A DNA stretch of 11,004 nucleotides, taken from NCBI GenBank assembly GCA_030374735.1, contig JASCIV010000871.1, positions 1 through 11,004 on the forward strand. Reading direction: 5' to 3'. The DNA is from Gracilaria caudata (Eukaryota; Rhodophyta; Florideophyceae; Gracilariales; Gracilariaceae). The position numbers and the translations under genes were made by a program. This document shows, in pieces, positions 1 to 8,203 of the stretch (position 1 is its first letter; every line of letters begins with the position of its first letter). A model generated the notes under the pieces. That model was not told the origin of the DNA. It saw only the letters and a program-made list of their open reading frames with translations, and did no database searches.

Positions 1-62
1 CTGTTTGCCGGGTTGGACGAAGGGCGGCAAGCGTGAAGGAGGTAAGGGAGTGATAAGAGATT

Positions 63-84
63 GGGTAAGGGAGTTGGGGTGGGG
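63..84 (+). other. G-quadruplex-type motif
   Basis: Four runs of three or four Gs (63-65, 69-71, 76-79, 81-84) are separated by loops of 3, 4 and 1 bases, which fits the canonical intramolecular G-quadruplex pattern. The surrounding 1-130 is G-rich on the plus strand, so it is pyrimidine-rich on the minus strand. That resembles the pyrimidine-rich leader just before the ATG at 4254. It could be the leader of a minus-strand gene lying off the left edge; that is inference only. Confidence 0.45.
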
Positions 85-496
85 TAAGAAGCGAAGCTAG
101 GGCGGGTATGAGGCGGGACGAGGGATTCGCTTGGAGCTGGGGATGGTGGGGGCGCCGAAAGTAGGTGGTGGAGGCGGACTGCAGTTTCAAAACATGGCGC
201 AGGAGTGCGCGAAAGCACGAACAGTCTCGCGAGCGCGAAATGCGCCGAAAAGAATTATATTTATGAGAGAGGCGCCAAGCACACCCGCACGGGCATGGGT
301 GGCAAGCGGAAAGCCGAGAAAAAAGCAAAATGGCGCAGCGGAGGTCCGGGAGCAGCGTGTGGCGCGCTTGCAACGCGCCACCGGCGTCGTCACGCGGCGC
401 GTGCGACAAGTCAGCAGCGCGTCAACGACGCGTGTGGCGCAGACGTTGATCTCCAGCCGCGCTAGACTGACGCGACGAGCGCCAATCGCGACGCGC

Positions 497-720
497 TCCA
501 CGCGCGGTGGCGCGCGCTCATTGGGCGGCTGCCGCGCGTAACGGCTCGTCACGCGTGTACTTGACATCGTGTAAGCGGCGTGAGGCGTGCGCGCGTCTGC
601 TGACAGCGTCGCACGCGCTTTACAGCGACACGCGGTGGAACGGCGTCGTCTTTGTCTGTCGTGGCGCGGGTCACCAATCGCCTCCACGGCGTGGACTCCA
701 CGCGGTGGACGGCTCCACGG
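497..720. repeat. Cluster of TCCACG half-sites in dyads
   Basis: The half-site TCCACG, or its complement CGTGGA or variant CGGTGGA, recurs within 224 bp: 497-510, 629-639, 683-695, 697-709 and 714-720. The copy at 683-695 is a perfect 6+1+6 palindrome (TCCACG-G-CGTGGA). The copy at 697-709 has 5-bp arms around GCG. The 683-695 and 697-709 dyads lie one base apart. The arrangement could be a protein-binding array or simply a by-product of the extreme CpG content. Confidence 0.5.
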
Positions 721-2882
721 CATGAAGTCCAAGCAGTCACTGGACTCGTTCAATGAATCGTTGGCTTCGACAGTGCGACGCGCCGCCGCAGCACCTGCGC
801 GTTGCGACTTCTGCGTAATTATTTTGCCTACGTCGACGCCGAGTACGTATTCTACCGCCTAGGCATCCACTCATGTTGAAGTAGGCCACCGAAGCCACCC
901 CGACCAAGGCTTCCATCACATCGCCGACGAATCCTCCTACAATCGAAGTCGCGATCACCATCTCCGTCCACCGCCCCAGGGCCCATCTGCTTGTGGATGC
1001 TGCCACCTCCAGCGCCATCCCCGGAACAGCCTCATCGGAACCGGTCCGCACGCCGCCTGTGTCGGCCCCCGCGCCATGCTGTTGTGCAACCTCGAGGCAC
1101 CGCTATCGCCAACCAACTGCGCGTCGTCACCACGCACAACCAATCAAGTATCATCTCCACGCTGCCGACGCGTCACAGCTCGCCCCTGATGTGTCGTTCT
1201 ATCGCCACTGACAATCATGTTCTCGCACTGCCCCTCAGGTTATTTCTGAGATGAATCGTCCTTGTTCTTCAACATCACGCCGCAGCCTCAGTGCCAAACT
1301 CCCCCTACTTGCAGCGCTGCGATCTACACTGCAACGCATTCTGACGCAATGGCTTCGTTTCCGTGCCCGCGCTGGCGCTCATCCTGAACGCCACAACCCA
1401 CTGTCCTCCCAAAGTTTTAATTCTCCCTTTTAACTCAACCTAAACGCGCCAGTCTGTGATCCTCAACATGTTTCACACGGTCCCGCGTGCTATTCAGCAA
1501 TCAACCGCCAGTGCACGCCAAACACGCTTACGGACATGGTATGTGAAGTTAACCCGCTAAATATTCCACTGCAAACTTTGCAACACATACGAGCTACCCA
1601 GATAGCTACAAAGAGCTGTCATTGTCACCTATGCTTCTGTTTCCCTACGCCACGCCAGTGTCCCAGTCAATACCTGTTCCCGCTTCGACCCACCATCGTT
1701 CCAATTCTGAGATCCAATGATTTTTCACTTTCGGTCAATCAGCACGAAACAAGTCCACATCATGTCGTTTGAACTGCGAGCAGTACCAGCAAATCATCAA
1801 CCCCGCTTACATGCACTACCAGAACGCGTACGCTTGTATGGTCATCCCTGCATGTTCAGTTTGATAAGAGTCCACCTTGACTACCATATACACGTCGAAA
1901 AGAAACGCCGCACCGAAAAAGGAAGTTCGTTGCATTCGAGACACAAGCAGTTCATCAGCCTTTTTTGTTCTGAACCCCTAAAGTTGTTCTTGCATGCCGC
2001 CATGTCACTTTGAACCTCAGCAAGAGTTCATATCACCCGCGTGACGTAACTCTCTCAGTCTCCATTTCGGACTAGAAGCAGAGTTCTCGTCTAACACGAG
2101 ACACAAGTCCTGCTGATTGTGATGTGCTCCAGCACTGTCCGAATTCAAATTGTGTTCGACATCATCTCACAGAACGTTTCTGTGATCAGATGTAGGGCAA
2201 CTTATCACCTCTGTCCCCAACAACGGGACACGGACGAACTCTGCGGCTCGGTACAACGGGTGTACCGGTTTTCAACAACTGAACAAATCCAGAGAATTCC
2301 TGTCCACCGGAATCTCTACGGAGTACATCCAGTACCAACAGTACGACGGTACAGTAGCGTTCTACTCCCTATCTACCACGTGGCCTATTCCATCAACCCA
2401 AAGAACACAATATTTGGCAAAGAAGTCGAAGTTGGATATTATTGTAATCTCGATGCCAGCAGTCTTGAGATTCTGAGGCCCAGCCAAAGTTACGCCCCGA
2501 AGAGCCCCGGGAGCACGTCGGCATGATGCGTCTACTCTGCTGACAAACCGCCAGCATATTCAATCTCTCACTGTTGCACGTACGCCTAAAGAGAGACAAG
2601 TGTGGCTGCCATAGACATGTCACACTTTGCTGTAAATCATGAGGGGCGTAATAAGCTTCGGCATCAGAAAGTCTTCGCGCGTTCATGGTTGTATGCATCG
2701 CATCTTTCAGTCACATCTTCCCCATGCAGCCGTTGACGCCTTGAGCGCACCCGCACTGATCACTGTCGCGACCCAACATGACCGTCCTTCCTTTTCAAGC
2801 ATTCAAGTGATATGGCCGCATGAATGACAAGTTTGCGTAGTTGTTACTTTGTTGCTTTCCTTACGGCTACAAGAGCATATAT

Positions 2883-3845
2883 CTAGTGCGCACTAGGAAA
2901 CGTAGTGGCTTCGAGCACAGCCATTCCACCGACCCTCTTCACCTTCTCCAATATGTGCTCGTCTTTGACCAAGAGACAACCTGCAAATCCTAAGGAATTC
3001 ACGCTCACATCCTCATAACATTCATTACGTCGCGGCACCATCATCATCCAGCGGTTGGTGATGAGGAGGTTATATGGAAATGGTTGTCGTGCCTCCACAG
3101 AATTATCTTCTGCCTGCGAGGTGAAGGGTTGCTCCGGCTGAGAGATTTGTTGGGCCATCATATCAAGAAGATGTACATAGCGGGTCATGGACAGTGAGGC
3201 GGCCTCTTCAAAATTGTGCTCGTTCGCAGCAGAAGCACAGTCGTCCATTCGCGTCAAAACGTGGACGTAAGGCAAGTGAGGGGACTTGTACGGCTTTCCA
3301 CATGGGATGTCCAGTGACACGGCGTGTTCGAACGGCGTTTCTGTAGCTGACTGAGGAACAAGGGGAGTTGGAACTAATTGCAAATGCTTATGTCGTTGCG
3401 AAGCGCCTGCAATTCTTCCGGCGTTGTAAAAGGCCAAACCACTTACCTGGGAAAGGCATTTCCACAGGGCAAGCATATCAGAACAAGTGAGCAGACTACT
3501 TTGGTGTTCAAAACGCTTTGTAACGATTAGGGTGTGATGGTCCACAACATTGAATTTGTTGAGCAGCAACACGTGGTGCTGGCCCACGTCCTGCACGTAC
3601 ATTGAGGGCTCATACGGCAAGAACGGATTGAAAGAAGTGGCTTTGGCCGAAGCAGAGGCTGTGGGATCATTTCGCTTGCTCTCTGCCTCCTTCCTGGCGA
3701 GATTGGTAAGCACGCGAACCAAAAACGGCGGGGACGCCTGCTCGTCTGCATACGACAGCACGACGTAGTCGGTTTCGATCGGCTTAAGAGAACCGCTTTC
3801 TCGCGCAGCAGCCGAGACAGCTCGAATGCGATTTAACATGGCCAT
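2883..3845 (-). CDS. Ap4A phosphorylase (ATP adenylyltransferase)
   Basis: The product is a 320-residue enzyme of the Apa1/Apa2 family, a GalT-like branch of the HIT superfamily. The family breaks diadenosine tetraphosphate with phosphate to give ADP and ATP, and can run the ADP/ATP exchange in reverse. Visible signatures are the family block LLLNKFNVVDHHTLIVTK (about 93-110), the catalytic motif GASQRHKHLQL (about 147-157, second His of HxHLQ expected to carry the nucleotidyl group), and the C-terminal block PYNLLITNRWMM followed by SVNSLGFAGCLLVKD (about 257-294). Length matches the yeast enzymes. The frame stays open upstream to 3911, but only through GTG codons and with a TGA just beyond. 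The first in-frame ATG is therefore at 3845, and a second ATG follows two codons later (3839). It diverges from the gene at 4254. All key motifs are intact and no intron is needed. Confidence 0.95.
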   Translation of the reverse strand: MAMLNRIRAVSAAARESGSLKPIETDYVVLSYADEQASPPFLVRVLTNLARKEAESKRNDPTASASAKATSFNPFLPYEPSMYVQDVGQHHVLLLNKFNVVDHHTLIVTKRFEHQSSLLTCSDMLALWKCLSQVSGLAFYNAGRIAGASQRHKHLQLVPTPLVPQSATETPFEHAVSLDIPCGKPYKSPHLPYVHVLTRMDDCASAANEHNFEEAASLSMTRYVHLLDMMAQQISQPEQPFTSQAEDNSVEARQPFPYNLLITNRWMMMVPRRNECYEDVSVNSLGFAGCLLVKDEHILEKVKRVGGMAVLEATTFPSAH

Positions 3846-3926
3846 CGCAGCCGTGAACCAAGCGTGAGGCGGAGGTTGCACAGGCGGGCGCACTCCGAAC
3901 GACACGAGCACCGTCGATCGCGAGCC

Positions 3927-4109
3927 TCAGCCAAACAGAAACGGCGCGTCGTGAGCAATGCTCTTCCGTGAGACCCGAAGAATCTGCCGAGACGCTCCCT
4001 TGCGCCGTTGAATGGCGCTGTAAATGCACTCTGTAAAGGAAGGCCGCTGCGTAGCCGCCGATACGCCTTCTTCGATATAACGGTTTAATAGGGCGCGCGG
4101 AGGAAACAT
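3927..4109 (-). other. 60-codon upstream reading frame before the Ap4A phosphorylase
   Basis: An ATG at 4109, about 25 bp downstream of the TATA box, opens 60 codons ending at TGA 3929-3927. It is in the same frame as the enzyme, and I find no other ATG on the minus strand between 4109 and 3845. Whether it is transcribed depends on the exact start site, which by TATA spacing should fall near 4113. The peptide is rich in Arg, Lys and Ser and matches no family I know. It could be a regulatory upstream ORF, an N-terminal extension cut off by one stop or joined by splicing, or chance. Confidence 0.3.
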
Positions 4110-4253
4110 CTGAATTCGGGGCTCGCGCTCCCCTTTTTTTATACAGCGCCACAAAAGTTCCTCAACGCCCCCCTTTCCCTTACCCTCGCTCCTTCTCTCA
4201 ACCGCTTCTTCCCGGAGTCGGCGCTCAACCGTCCTTCCCCGCCTCCATCAATC
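4072..4253 (+). promoter_or_regulatory. Promoter and pyrimidine-rich leader of the 4254 gene
   Basis: A weak TATA-like GATATAA lies near 4074-4080. From about 4163 to 4250 the plus strand is almost wholly pyrimidine, with C runs near 4168-4185, ending in CATCAATC just before the ATG. Such CT-rich leaders are common near transcription starts in compact eukaryotic genomes. The 408 bp between the two start codons must hold both divergent promoters. Confidence 0.4.
4134..4143 (-). promoter_or_regulatory. TATA box for the Ap4A phosphorylase gene
   Basis: Read on the minus strand this is TATAAAAAAA, a strong TATA box. It implies a transcription start near 4113 and a 5' leader of roughly 270 nt before the ATG at 3845. 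Confidence 0.6.
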
Positions 4254-5525
4254 ATGACTTCCATCGACGAGGCGCCTCCCACGCAAGCGCCCGAACCAGA
4301 CGAAGACCCTTACCATGTGTACACTCTCCGCCGCCCTCATGAACGAGCCTCCTCCGTAGTGCCCCAGCTCCCGAAGCAACCTGAAATGGCCGAGACTCGT
4401 CTTCGCTACCGCCGCATCCCAGCAGCCGCCCGCTCCGGTTCCTTCGGCTCGCTTGGCAATCATTTTCCCGCGCGCTTTCAGTTTCCCACGCGTCGCTCGT
4501 TACTTGAATCCCTCACCAGTGACGACGAGTCGGTGTCGTTTGCTGTCAATCAAAAGCCGCGACCCAAGATTGCGAGGAAGCGGCGACGGCGCGTGCGAGC
4601 TACAAAGGGGCGTTTCCCATCCCCTGATAGTATTTTACAAGACTTTGCCATCTCCGACGAAGACAGTACAGACGACGAAGATGGTGATGTCGACGAAGAG
4701 GAAGAGGAACAGATCGACTTCAGGACAGGCGGTAAGAAAAACAAAACTAAAATGTCTCCAAAAGCTTCCCCACCACGCATCGTCTACTCAACATCCGGCA
4801 AACCCCCCATGCTACGCAAGAGCTCAAAGAAGGCACTTTCGCCGCCAACCAAATTGAACCACAGCAAAGCATTCTCATCACCTTCAACTTCCCCATCTGC
4901 GCCGGCTCCGGCATCCTCATCCGCTTCACGTTCCGCCGATGAGATATCGAGCCACCCAACCGTCGTGAGCGAAAAAACCACAATGCGCGCGTCAAAATCG
5001 GCAGATACCGCACAAATTTCGCGGCAGATAGCCAAAATTCAACCCGTCCATGAACGACCAAAGAATGTAATACCCACAGTACTTGACCCCGCCCGCACCT
5101 CAGCGGTGCCAGTCACCATTCTACCACCACAGGCCATGTCTGAAGAGCAACGGCAGAATTTCGTCTTAATGCCGGAAGAGCCAGTGTTGGTTACTCGAGG
5201 GGGTCGATCCGACGGCGGAACGAAGAAGAAGAAGATGCATCGAAAGAAAGCTGACAAAGACAGTGGCAAGAAGAAGGAATCCAGACGCAAAGATGGGGCA
5301 AACTATTCAGCGAGGGGGTCGACACATGTGACAGTGGAAGAGAGGAAGGAAAGAGATGAATTGGGTGGCTTGAGAGACAAAGAGCTTAGTGTGTCCTTTG
5401 CTCATCCGAGGTACACCGCTGAGCAGGCGGCGGCAGCCAAACCTCTCAATGCGGTGCAAAGATTGTTACACATGCTGGCATTCGTGCGGCTAGGCAGCGT
5501 GCGACGATCCAACCATCGGCGATGA
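4254..5525 (+). CDS. Uncharacterised 423-residue disordered protein
   Basis: I do not recognise the family. The chain is mostly low-complexity and probably disordered. It has a proline/acid-rich start (1-20) and a basic nuclear-localisation-like cluster at about 101-120 (KIARKRRRRVR). An acidic run at about 135-153 (DEDSTDDEDGDVDEEEEEQ) follows. Next come a Ser/Pro/Lys-rich linker (165-235) and a Lys/Arg-rich cluster at about 323-346 (KKKKMHRKK). A short amphipathic stretch near 397-413 (PLNAVQRLLHMLAFVRL) lies at the C-terminus. Alternating basic and acidic patches suggest a nuclear or nucleic-acid/chromatin-associated role, but that is inference from composition. The frame is long, begins with ATG in a CT-rich leader and stays open through balanced sequence, so I believe it is real. 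No intron is needed. I could not find an AATAAA in the 200 bp after the stop. Confidence 0.75.
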   Translation: MTSIDEAPPTQAPEPDEDPYHVYTLRRPHERASSVVPQLPKQPEMAETRLRYRRIPAAARSGSFGSLGNHFPARFQFPTRRSLLESLTSDDESVSFAVNQKPRPKIARKRRRRVRATKGRFPSPDSILQDFAISDEDSTDDEDGDVDEEEEEQIDFRTGGKKNKTKMSPKASPPRIVYSTSGKPPMLRKSSKKALSPPTKLNHSKAFSSPSTSPSAPAPASSSASRSADEISSHPTVVSEKTTMRASKSADTAQISRQIAKIQPVHERPKNVIPTVLDPARTSAVPVTILPPQAMSEEQRQNFVLMPEEPVLVTRGGRSDGGTKKKKMHRKKADKDSGKKKESRRKDGANYSARGSTHVTVEERKERDELGGLRDKELSVSFAHPRYTAEQAAAAKPLNAVQRLLHMLAFVRLGSVRRSNHRR

Positions 5526-6629
5526 AGCTTAGCTAGGTGTCCTTGACTCGACCAAGCTTACTGGTTCTACTCTGTATCCGTACCGTTGGTACTGGGAACT
5601 GTATGGGATGAAGAAAGGCAGAAGTCCTCGTCCCTTAAGGGAAGCGCTCTCATTAATACGCGCCGTGCTCCAATGTATTAATCTTATGGTATAAAGTTGT
5701 AGGGATTTCGTAGATGTTCATTGTTTGTTGTTCGTTGCTCGTTGTTCGCTCCGGGAGAGGCGGGCAAACATTCTAAAAACAGCAAAATAAGAGTTTACGC
5801 ACGCCAACTTATGAAAAGTTTTTCGAAGCCACATAGAACACATGATACGTTTGTGCATCGTGGCTACGACGTGTACCTTCGGTACGAGATGAGTCTAGCG
5901 CAAACTCCCAGAAAAAGGTGCTCCGTTTGAGCGTGTTGCCTCAACCGTGAAGTCTCGAGCTTCGCTACGTTCAGCAGACGCCAACGCGGTTGGAAGTTTA
6001 CGCTGTCGATATGAAAGTGTGAACGACTGAAATGTGAGCTCCGCGCGAAGCAAAGGCTACATGGTGTAGCCTACATCTGTATACAAGCTTAGAAGGATAC
6101 AGAAGTATCTCACTCTCTCTAGTTGTCGATGTAAGTTACAGTGGACATCTCCATCTCCAGTGCCGACCACTCTTGAGTTACTAAAACTAGTCTCGTCAGT
6201 GAGCACCCCGTCGCACATGTGAAAGGAGTGCATTTCGTTTGGCAGCAACGGCAGCTGAAGAGATGCAGAGACGCCGCGCTTTGCGACGCTGTGCATTTGC
6301 AGTGCAGTCTCAACTTCTTGTCGGTGATATCACAGCGGGTGAAAATTTGCAGCGTCAGCGGCAAATATGTCACGCAGGATGAGAACAGTGGCGACAAGTT
6401 TGACGGGTCTGGAATGCTCCTGTACTCGGGCCTCAGTGTTTACGCAACGTACGGCCAGGCAAAAACCGGCACATGCGCGGAAGGTAAAAAATAAGGAGCA
6501 AAGCAGCGGTTGGTTTCGGATCGGTGCGCGATGCAACGGCATGGCGAGCTGTACGATGCGCCCGTGATGCGCTGTTTGTACTACAAACTTTGCAGCATGT
6601 AGCAGAGAGACGCCATTGAGAATATGGTG

Positions 6630-6642
6630 GCGCGCGCGCGCG
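6630..6642. repeat. Alternating GC run, Z-DNA prone
   Basis: Thirteen bases of strictly alternating G and C about 240 bp upstream of the start codon at 6880. Such runs favour Z-DNA under negative supercoiling and are often found in promoters. Confidence 0.6.
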
Positions 6643-6756
6643 TACAGCCGCGCACTGAAAGTTCTGGTTGCAGTGACTACGAAGGTACGCTAACGCTCAA
6701 ATTCAAATTTGTGGAAAACCCCAATCGCGAAACGAACGCGAAAAGGCAACGAAGAC

Positions 6757-6781
6757 TTGATCCGCAAATTTTGCGGATCAA
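6757..6781. repeat. Inverted repeat with 12-bp arms
   Basis: The arms are TTGATCCGCAAA and TTTGCGGATCAA around a single central T. With one bulged A the pairing extends outward to GAC/GTC (6754-6785). It lies about 100 bp upstream of the WD40-like start codon. It could be a dimeric protein-binding site, a cruciform or RNA hairpin in the leader, or the fused ends of a lost element. Confidence 0.75.
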
Positions 6782-6879
6782 AGTCTTTGTTTTGTGCTGG
6801 TTCAACCTGGCCGAAAGCTCAAAGATCAATCACAAGCCACCGAGTTTCTTGCAATAAAGACACTGCTTAAACCTCAGCC

Positions 6880-7668
6880 ATGAAGCTGTTCAATTCGCGT
6901 CTTCTAGCCAAGCACCAAGAAGAGATTTGGGGTTGCGAACTCACAGCAGACAGCAGCTTTGTCGTGACCCAGCACAATGAAGCAGGGAAACTAGCAACGG
7001 TGCAAAACACGTCTAACAGCGCCGTGGAACACCGCTTCACGGCAAAAACGCCTGCAGAAGACTTTTGCGTGTCCATTTCGGGGAACGGCGAGCGAATGTT
7101 GCGCGTTTTTTCAGACGGACGTTTGCAGCAACTGGACACCGTGACATGGGACGTCAAACGCTCCTTGTACATCAATAGCCCTCTGTTGGCAAACGTCAAA
7201 TGGGTTGCAGGGTGCAAGCTAAACAACAACGGTTCCGAGTCTGTTGCACTCTTCAAATGTAGCTCAAGCTCGCTGATAGCGATTCACCGGTGGACAGGCG
7301 ATTCATCTGATTTCAACTGTTACAGAACGCTTCCCTTTGAAACATCGAGCTTCCTAGTAGCGTTTGAGCAAAAGGTTCTTGCCTTCGTTACTTCAGAAGA
7401 AGAAGCACAGCAGTCAGAAGAAGAGGGACAGCAGCAGAAAGAAGAAGAGCAGCAGCCAGAGGAGGACTTGCAGCAGATAACGGTGGTTGACTTCCAATCT
7501 TTTGAGCAACTGCGCTCCGAGAGTGTAGCCTCTGGCGCAAACATGTCTCTGGCAAAGAGCGCGCCCTGGGCAGTGGTTGCAGACAACACCAATCTGCGCG
7601 TGTTGCATTTCAAAGACCCAAACCCAAACCTAGACATTGATCTACCGGAGTACTCAGCATGTATGTAA
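6880..7668 (+). CDS. WD40-like beta-propeller protein, 5' half, cut by an LTR
   Basis: This frame begins at an ATG with a purine at -3 and runs 262 codons. The last codon and the stop (TAA 7666-7668) come from the inserted LTR. The translation has propeller-like blades of alternating beta strands, for example IWGCELTADSSFVVTQ (about 16-31) and VSISGNGERMLRVFSDGRLQQL (about 64-85). A Glu/Gln tract at about 173-199 (repeated EEE-QQ units, probably a disordered loop) interrupts the propeller. The reading frame resumes beyond the insertion at 8204. Without the LTR and one target copy the whole gene would be 515 codons. As it stands the locus encodes a truncated propeller of 262 residues, unless the insertion is spliced out. 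I cannot name an ortholog. Confidence 0.75.
   Translation: MKLFNSRLLAKHQEEIWGCELTADSSFVVTQHNEAGKLATVQNTSNSAVEHRFTAKTPAEDFCVSISGNGERMLRVFSDGRLQQLDTVTWDVKRSLYINSPLLANVKWVAGCKLNNNGSESVALFKCSSSSLIAIHRWTGDSSDFNCYRTLPFETSSFLVAFEQKVLAFVTSEEEAQQSEEEGQQQKEEEQQPEEDLQQITVVDFQSFEQLRSESVASGANMSLAKSAPWAVVADNTNLRVLHFKDPNPNLDIDLPEYSACM
7659..7663 (+). repeat. Target site duplication, left copy (ATGTA)
   Basis: ATGTA directly abuts the TG that begins the LTR, and is identical to 8199-8203. A 5-bp duplication is the usual size for Ty1/copia and Ty3/gypsy integration. Confidence 0.9.
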
Positions 7669-7713
7669 TAATATTATAGTGGGCCCTCCCCTTACATTGC
7701 TGCTGGCACTCTG

Positions 7714-7721
7714 CCACGTGG
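7714..7721. promoter_or_regulatory. G-box CCACGTGG in the LTR, first copy
   Basis: Perfect palindromic CACGTG core with matching flanks, a class of site bound by bHLH or bZIP factors. Lies in the presumed U3 part of the LTR. Confidence 0.5.
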
Positions 7722-7792
7722 GACCAGGTTGGTAATTTACTACTAATCTTAGTCTAATATCCGGTAGTTAATTTTATAATATTTTAGTTAAC

Positions 7793-7804
7793 GAGGTGCA
7801 CCTC
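7793..7804. repeat. 12-bp palindrome GAGGTGCACCTC in the LTR
   Basis: Perfect self-complementary sequence between the two G-boxes, a possible binding site or hairpin. Confidence 0.5.
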
Positions 7805-7823
7805 CCCGTGCAATTCCAGATAA

Positions 7824-7831
7824 CCACGTGG
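7824..7831. promoter_or_regulatory. G-box CCACGTGG in the LTR, second copy
   Basis: Identical to the box at 7714-7721 and 110 bp downstream of it. The repetition of an 8-bp palindrome within a short U3 argues for a real enhancer element. Confidence 0.5.
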
Positions 7832-7909
7832 CTGTAATGCCGCGGAGGCTAGGGGAGGGCGACGCTCACCTCATATAGGTCAGCTCGAAGGCGTCGCCAC
7901 CCCCTCGAT

Positions 7910-7915
7910 AATAAA
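7910..7915 (+). terminator. LTR poly(A) signal AATAAA
   Basis: Canonical AATAAA in the middle of the LTR, marking the likely R region and plus orientation. If active it would end host transcripts inside the LTR. Confidence 0.5.
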
Positions 7916-8198
7916 GTAAAGTACCTCCTGGTTAAGTGTTTCACCCTAAAGTTTCTGCAGTCGATCTTCTAGATTAACCAGTATCATTCAGGTCTTTCTA
8001 GCACACTGTGCGCCTTTTACCACACCTACCAAGTGATAGAGGTGAGCCAGCCGGCTATCCTGCACCTCCCTGTGATCGGTACTTCTCACACCTTTCACGT
8101 ATCCCTTCCACACCTTCTAGGTTGAGACCTCCGCGCGCTTCCTAGCCAAGCGACCACCTAACCCCATTCTCGTTGTAGCTCGCTGCTACTATACCACA

Positions 8199-8203
8199 AT
8201 GTA
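8199..8203 (+). repeat. Target site duplication, right copy (ATGTA)
   Basis: Directly follows the CA that ends the LTR and equals 7659-7663. Confidence 0.9.

Larger units (their letters stand above)
1..2882. other. Gene-free left region, CpG-rich then AT-richer
   Basis: I see no supportable gene here. From about 130 to 850 the DNA is very rich in CpG (many ACGCG and GCGC runs). Its open frames on both strands are low-complexity Arg/Ala/Thr-rich translations typical of GC-rich non-coding DNA. From about 860 to 2880 the plus strand turns rich in A and C and poor in G, with frequent stops in all frames. This resembles the base bias of the decayed copia element at the right end, but I recognise no transposon domain. 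A stretch open from about 2184 to 2473 on the plus strand lacks an early ATG and matches nothing I know. No tRNA-like B box was seen. Confidence 0.6.
5526..6879. other. Intergenic region without a supported gene
   Basis: Short frames on both strands are present, but most lack an ATG start or show no family resemblance. Visible structure includes a TTGTT/CGTTG-rich repetitive stretch near 5719-5750 and a small hairpin GTACC-TTC-GGTAC at 5873-5885. An alternating GC run and a strong inverted repeat (listed separately) lie ahead of the gene at 6880. An ATG frame at 6624-6857 ends 22 bp before the 6880 start codon and spans the inverted repeat. It may be an upstream ORF, but more probably is chance. 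Confidence 0.55.
7664..8198 (+). mobile_element. Solo LTR of a retrotransposon inserted in the WD40-like gene
   Basis: The 535-bp segment begins TGTAATAATATT, ends ATACCACA, and is flanked by perfect ATGTA copies. It carries no coding frame. The TG...CA ends, 5-bp duplication and internal AATAAA make it a solo LTR, left by recombination between the two LTRs of a full element. Deleting it with one ATGTA restores the host frame exactly, which confirms both borders. Orientation is taken as plus from the poly(A) signal. Its ends do not resemble the LTR end of the copia element near 9271, so it probably belongs to another family. Inside are two CCACGTGG boxes, a 12-bp palindrome, and an 8-bp inverted repeat (7858-7865 with 7891-7898) enclosing CATATAGG. 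Confidence 0.9.

Noticed and set aside
187..753. A 188-codon minus-strand open frame in the CpG-rich block
   Set aside because: Its translation is Arg/Ala/Thr-rich, resembles no family, and similar open frames exist on the other strand. This is expected in very GC-rich DNA where stops are rare.
737..1051. Minus-strand frame with a hydrophobic segment (IATSIVGGFVGDVMEALVGVA)
   Set aside because: It looks membrane-like, but a stop lies shortly upstream, no clear start exists, and the frame runs into low-complexity Arg-rich sequence. No family is recognisable.
3846..3911. Longer N-terminus of the Ap4A phosphorylase starting at 3911
   Set aside because: The codon at 3911 is GTG, not a normal eukaryotic start. 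ATG 3845 gives the family's usual length.
6219..6494. 91-codon plus-strand frame between the genes
   Set aside because: It begins at GTG with no ATG until near its end, and overlaps other equally weak frames on the opposite strand.
6849..6861. TTGCAATAAAGAC shared with 9207-9219, hinting at an LTR before the WD40-like gene
   Set aside because: One 13-bp match is expected by chance in 11 kb, and neither flank shows further similarity.
7664..8198. An ordinary ancestral intron in the WD40-like gene
   Set aside because: TG...CA ends, the exact 5-bp duplication and the perfect restoration of frame after removal fit a solo LTR much better. Intron-like behaviour, if any, is secondary.
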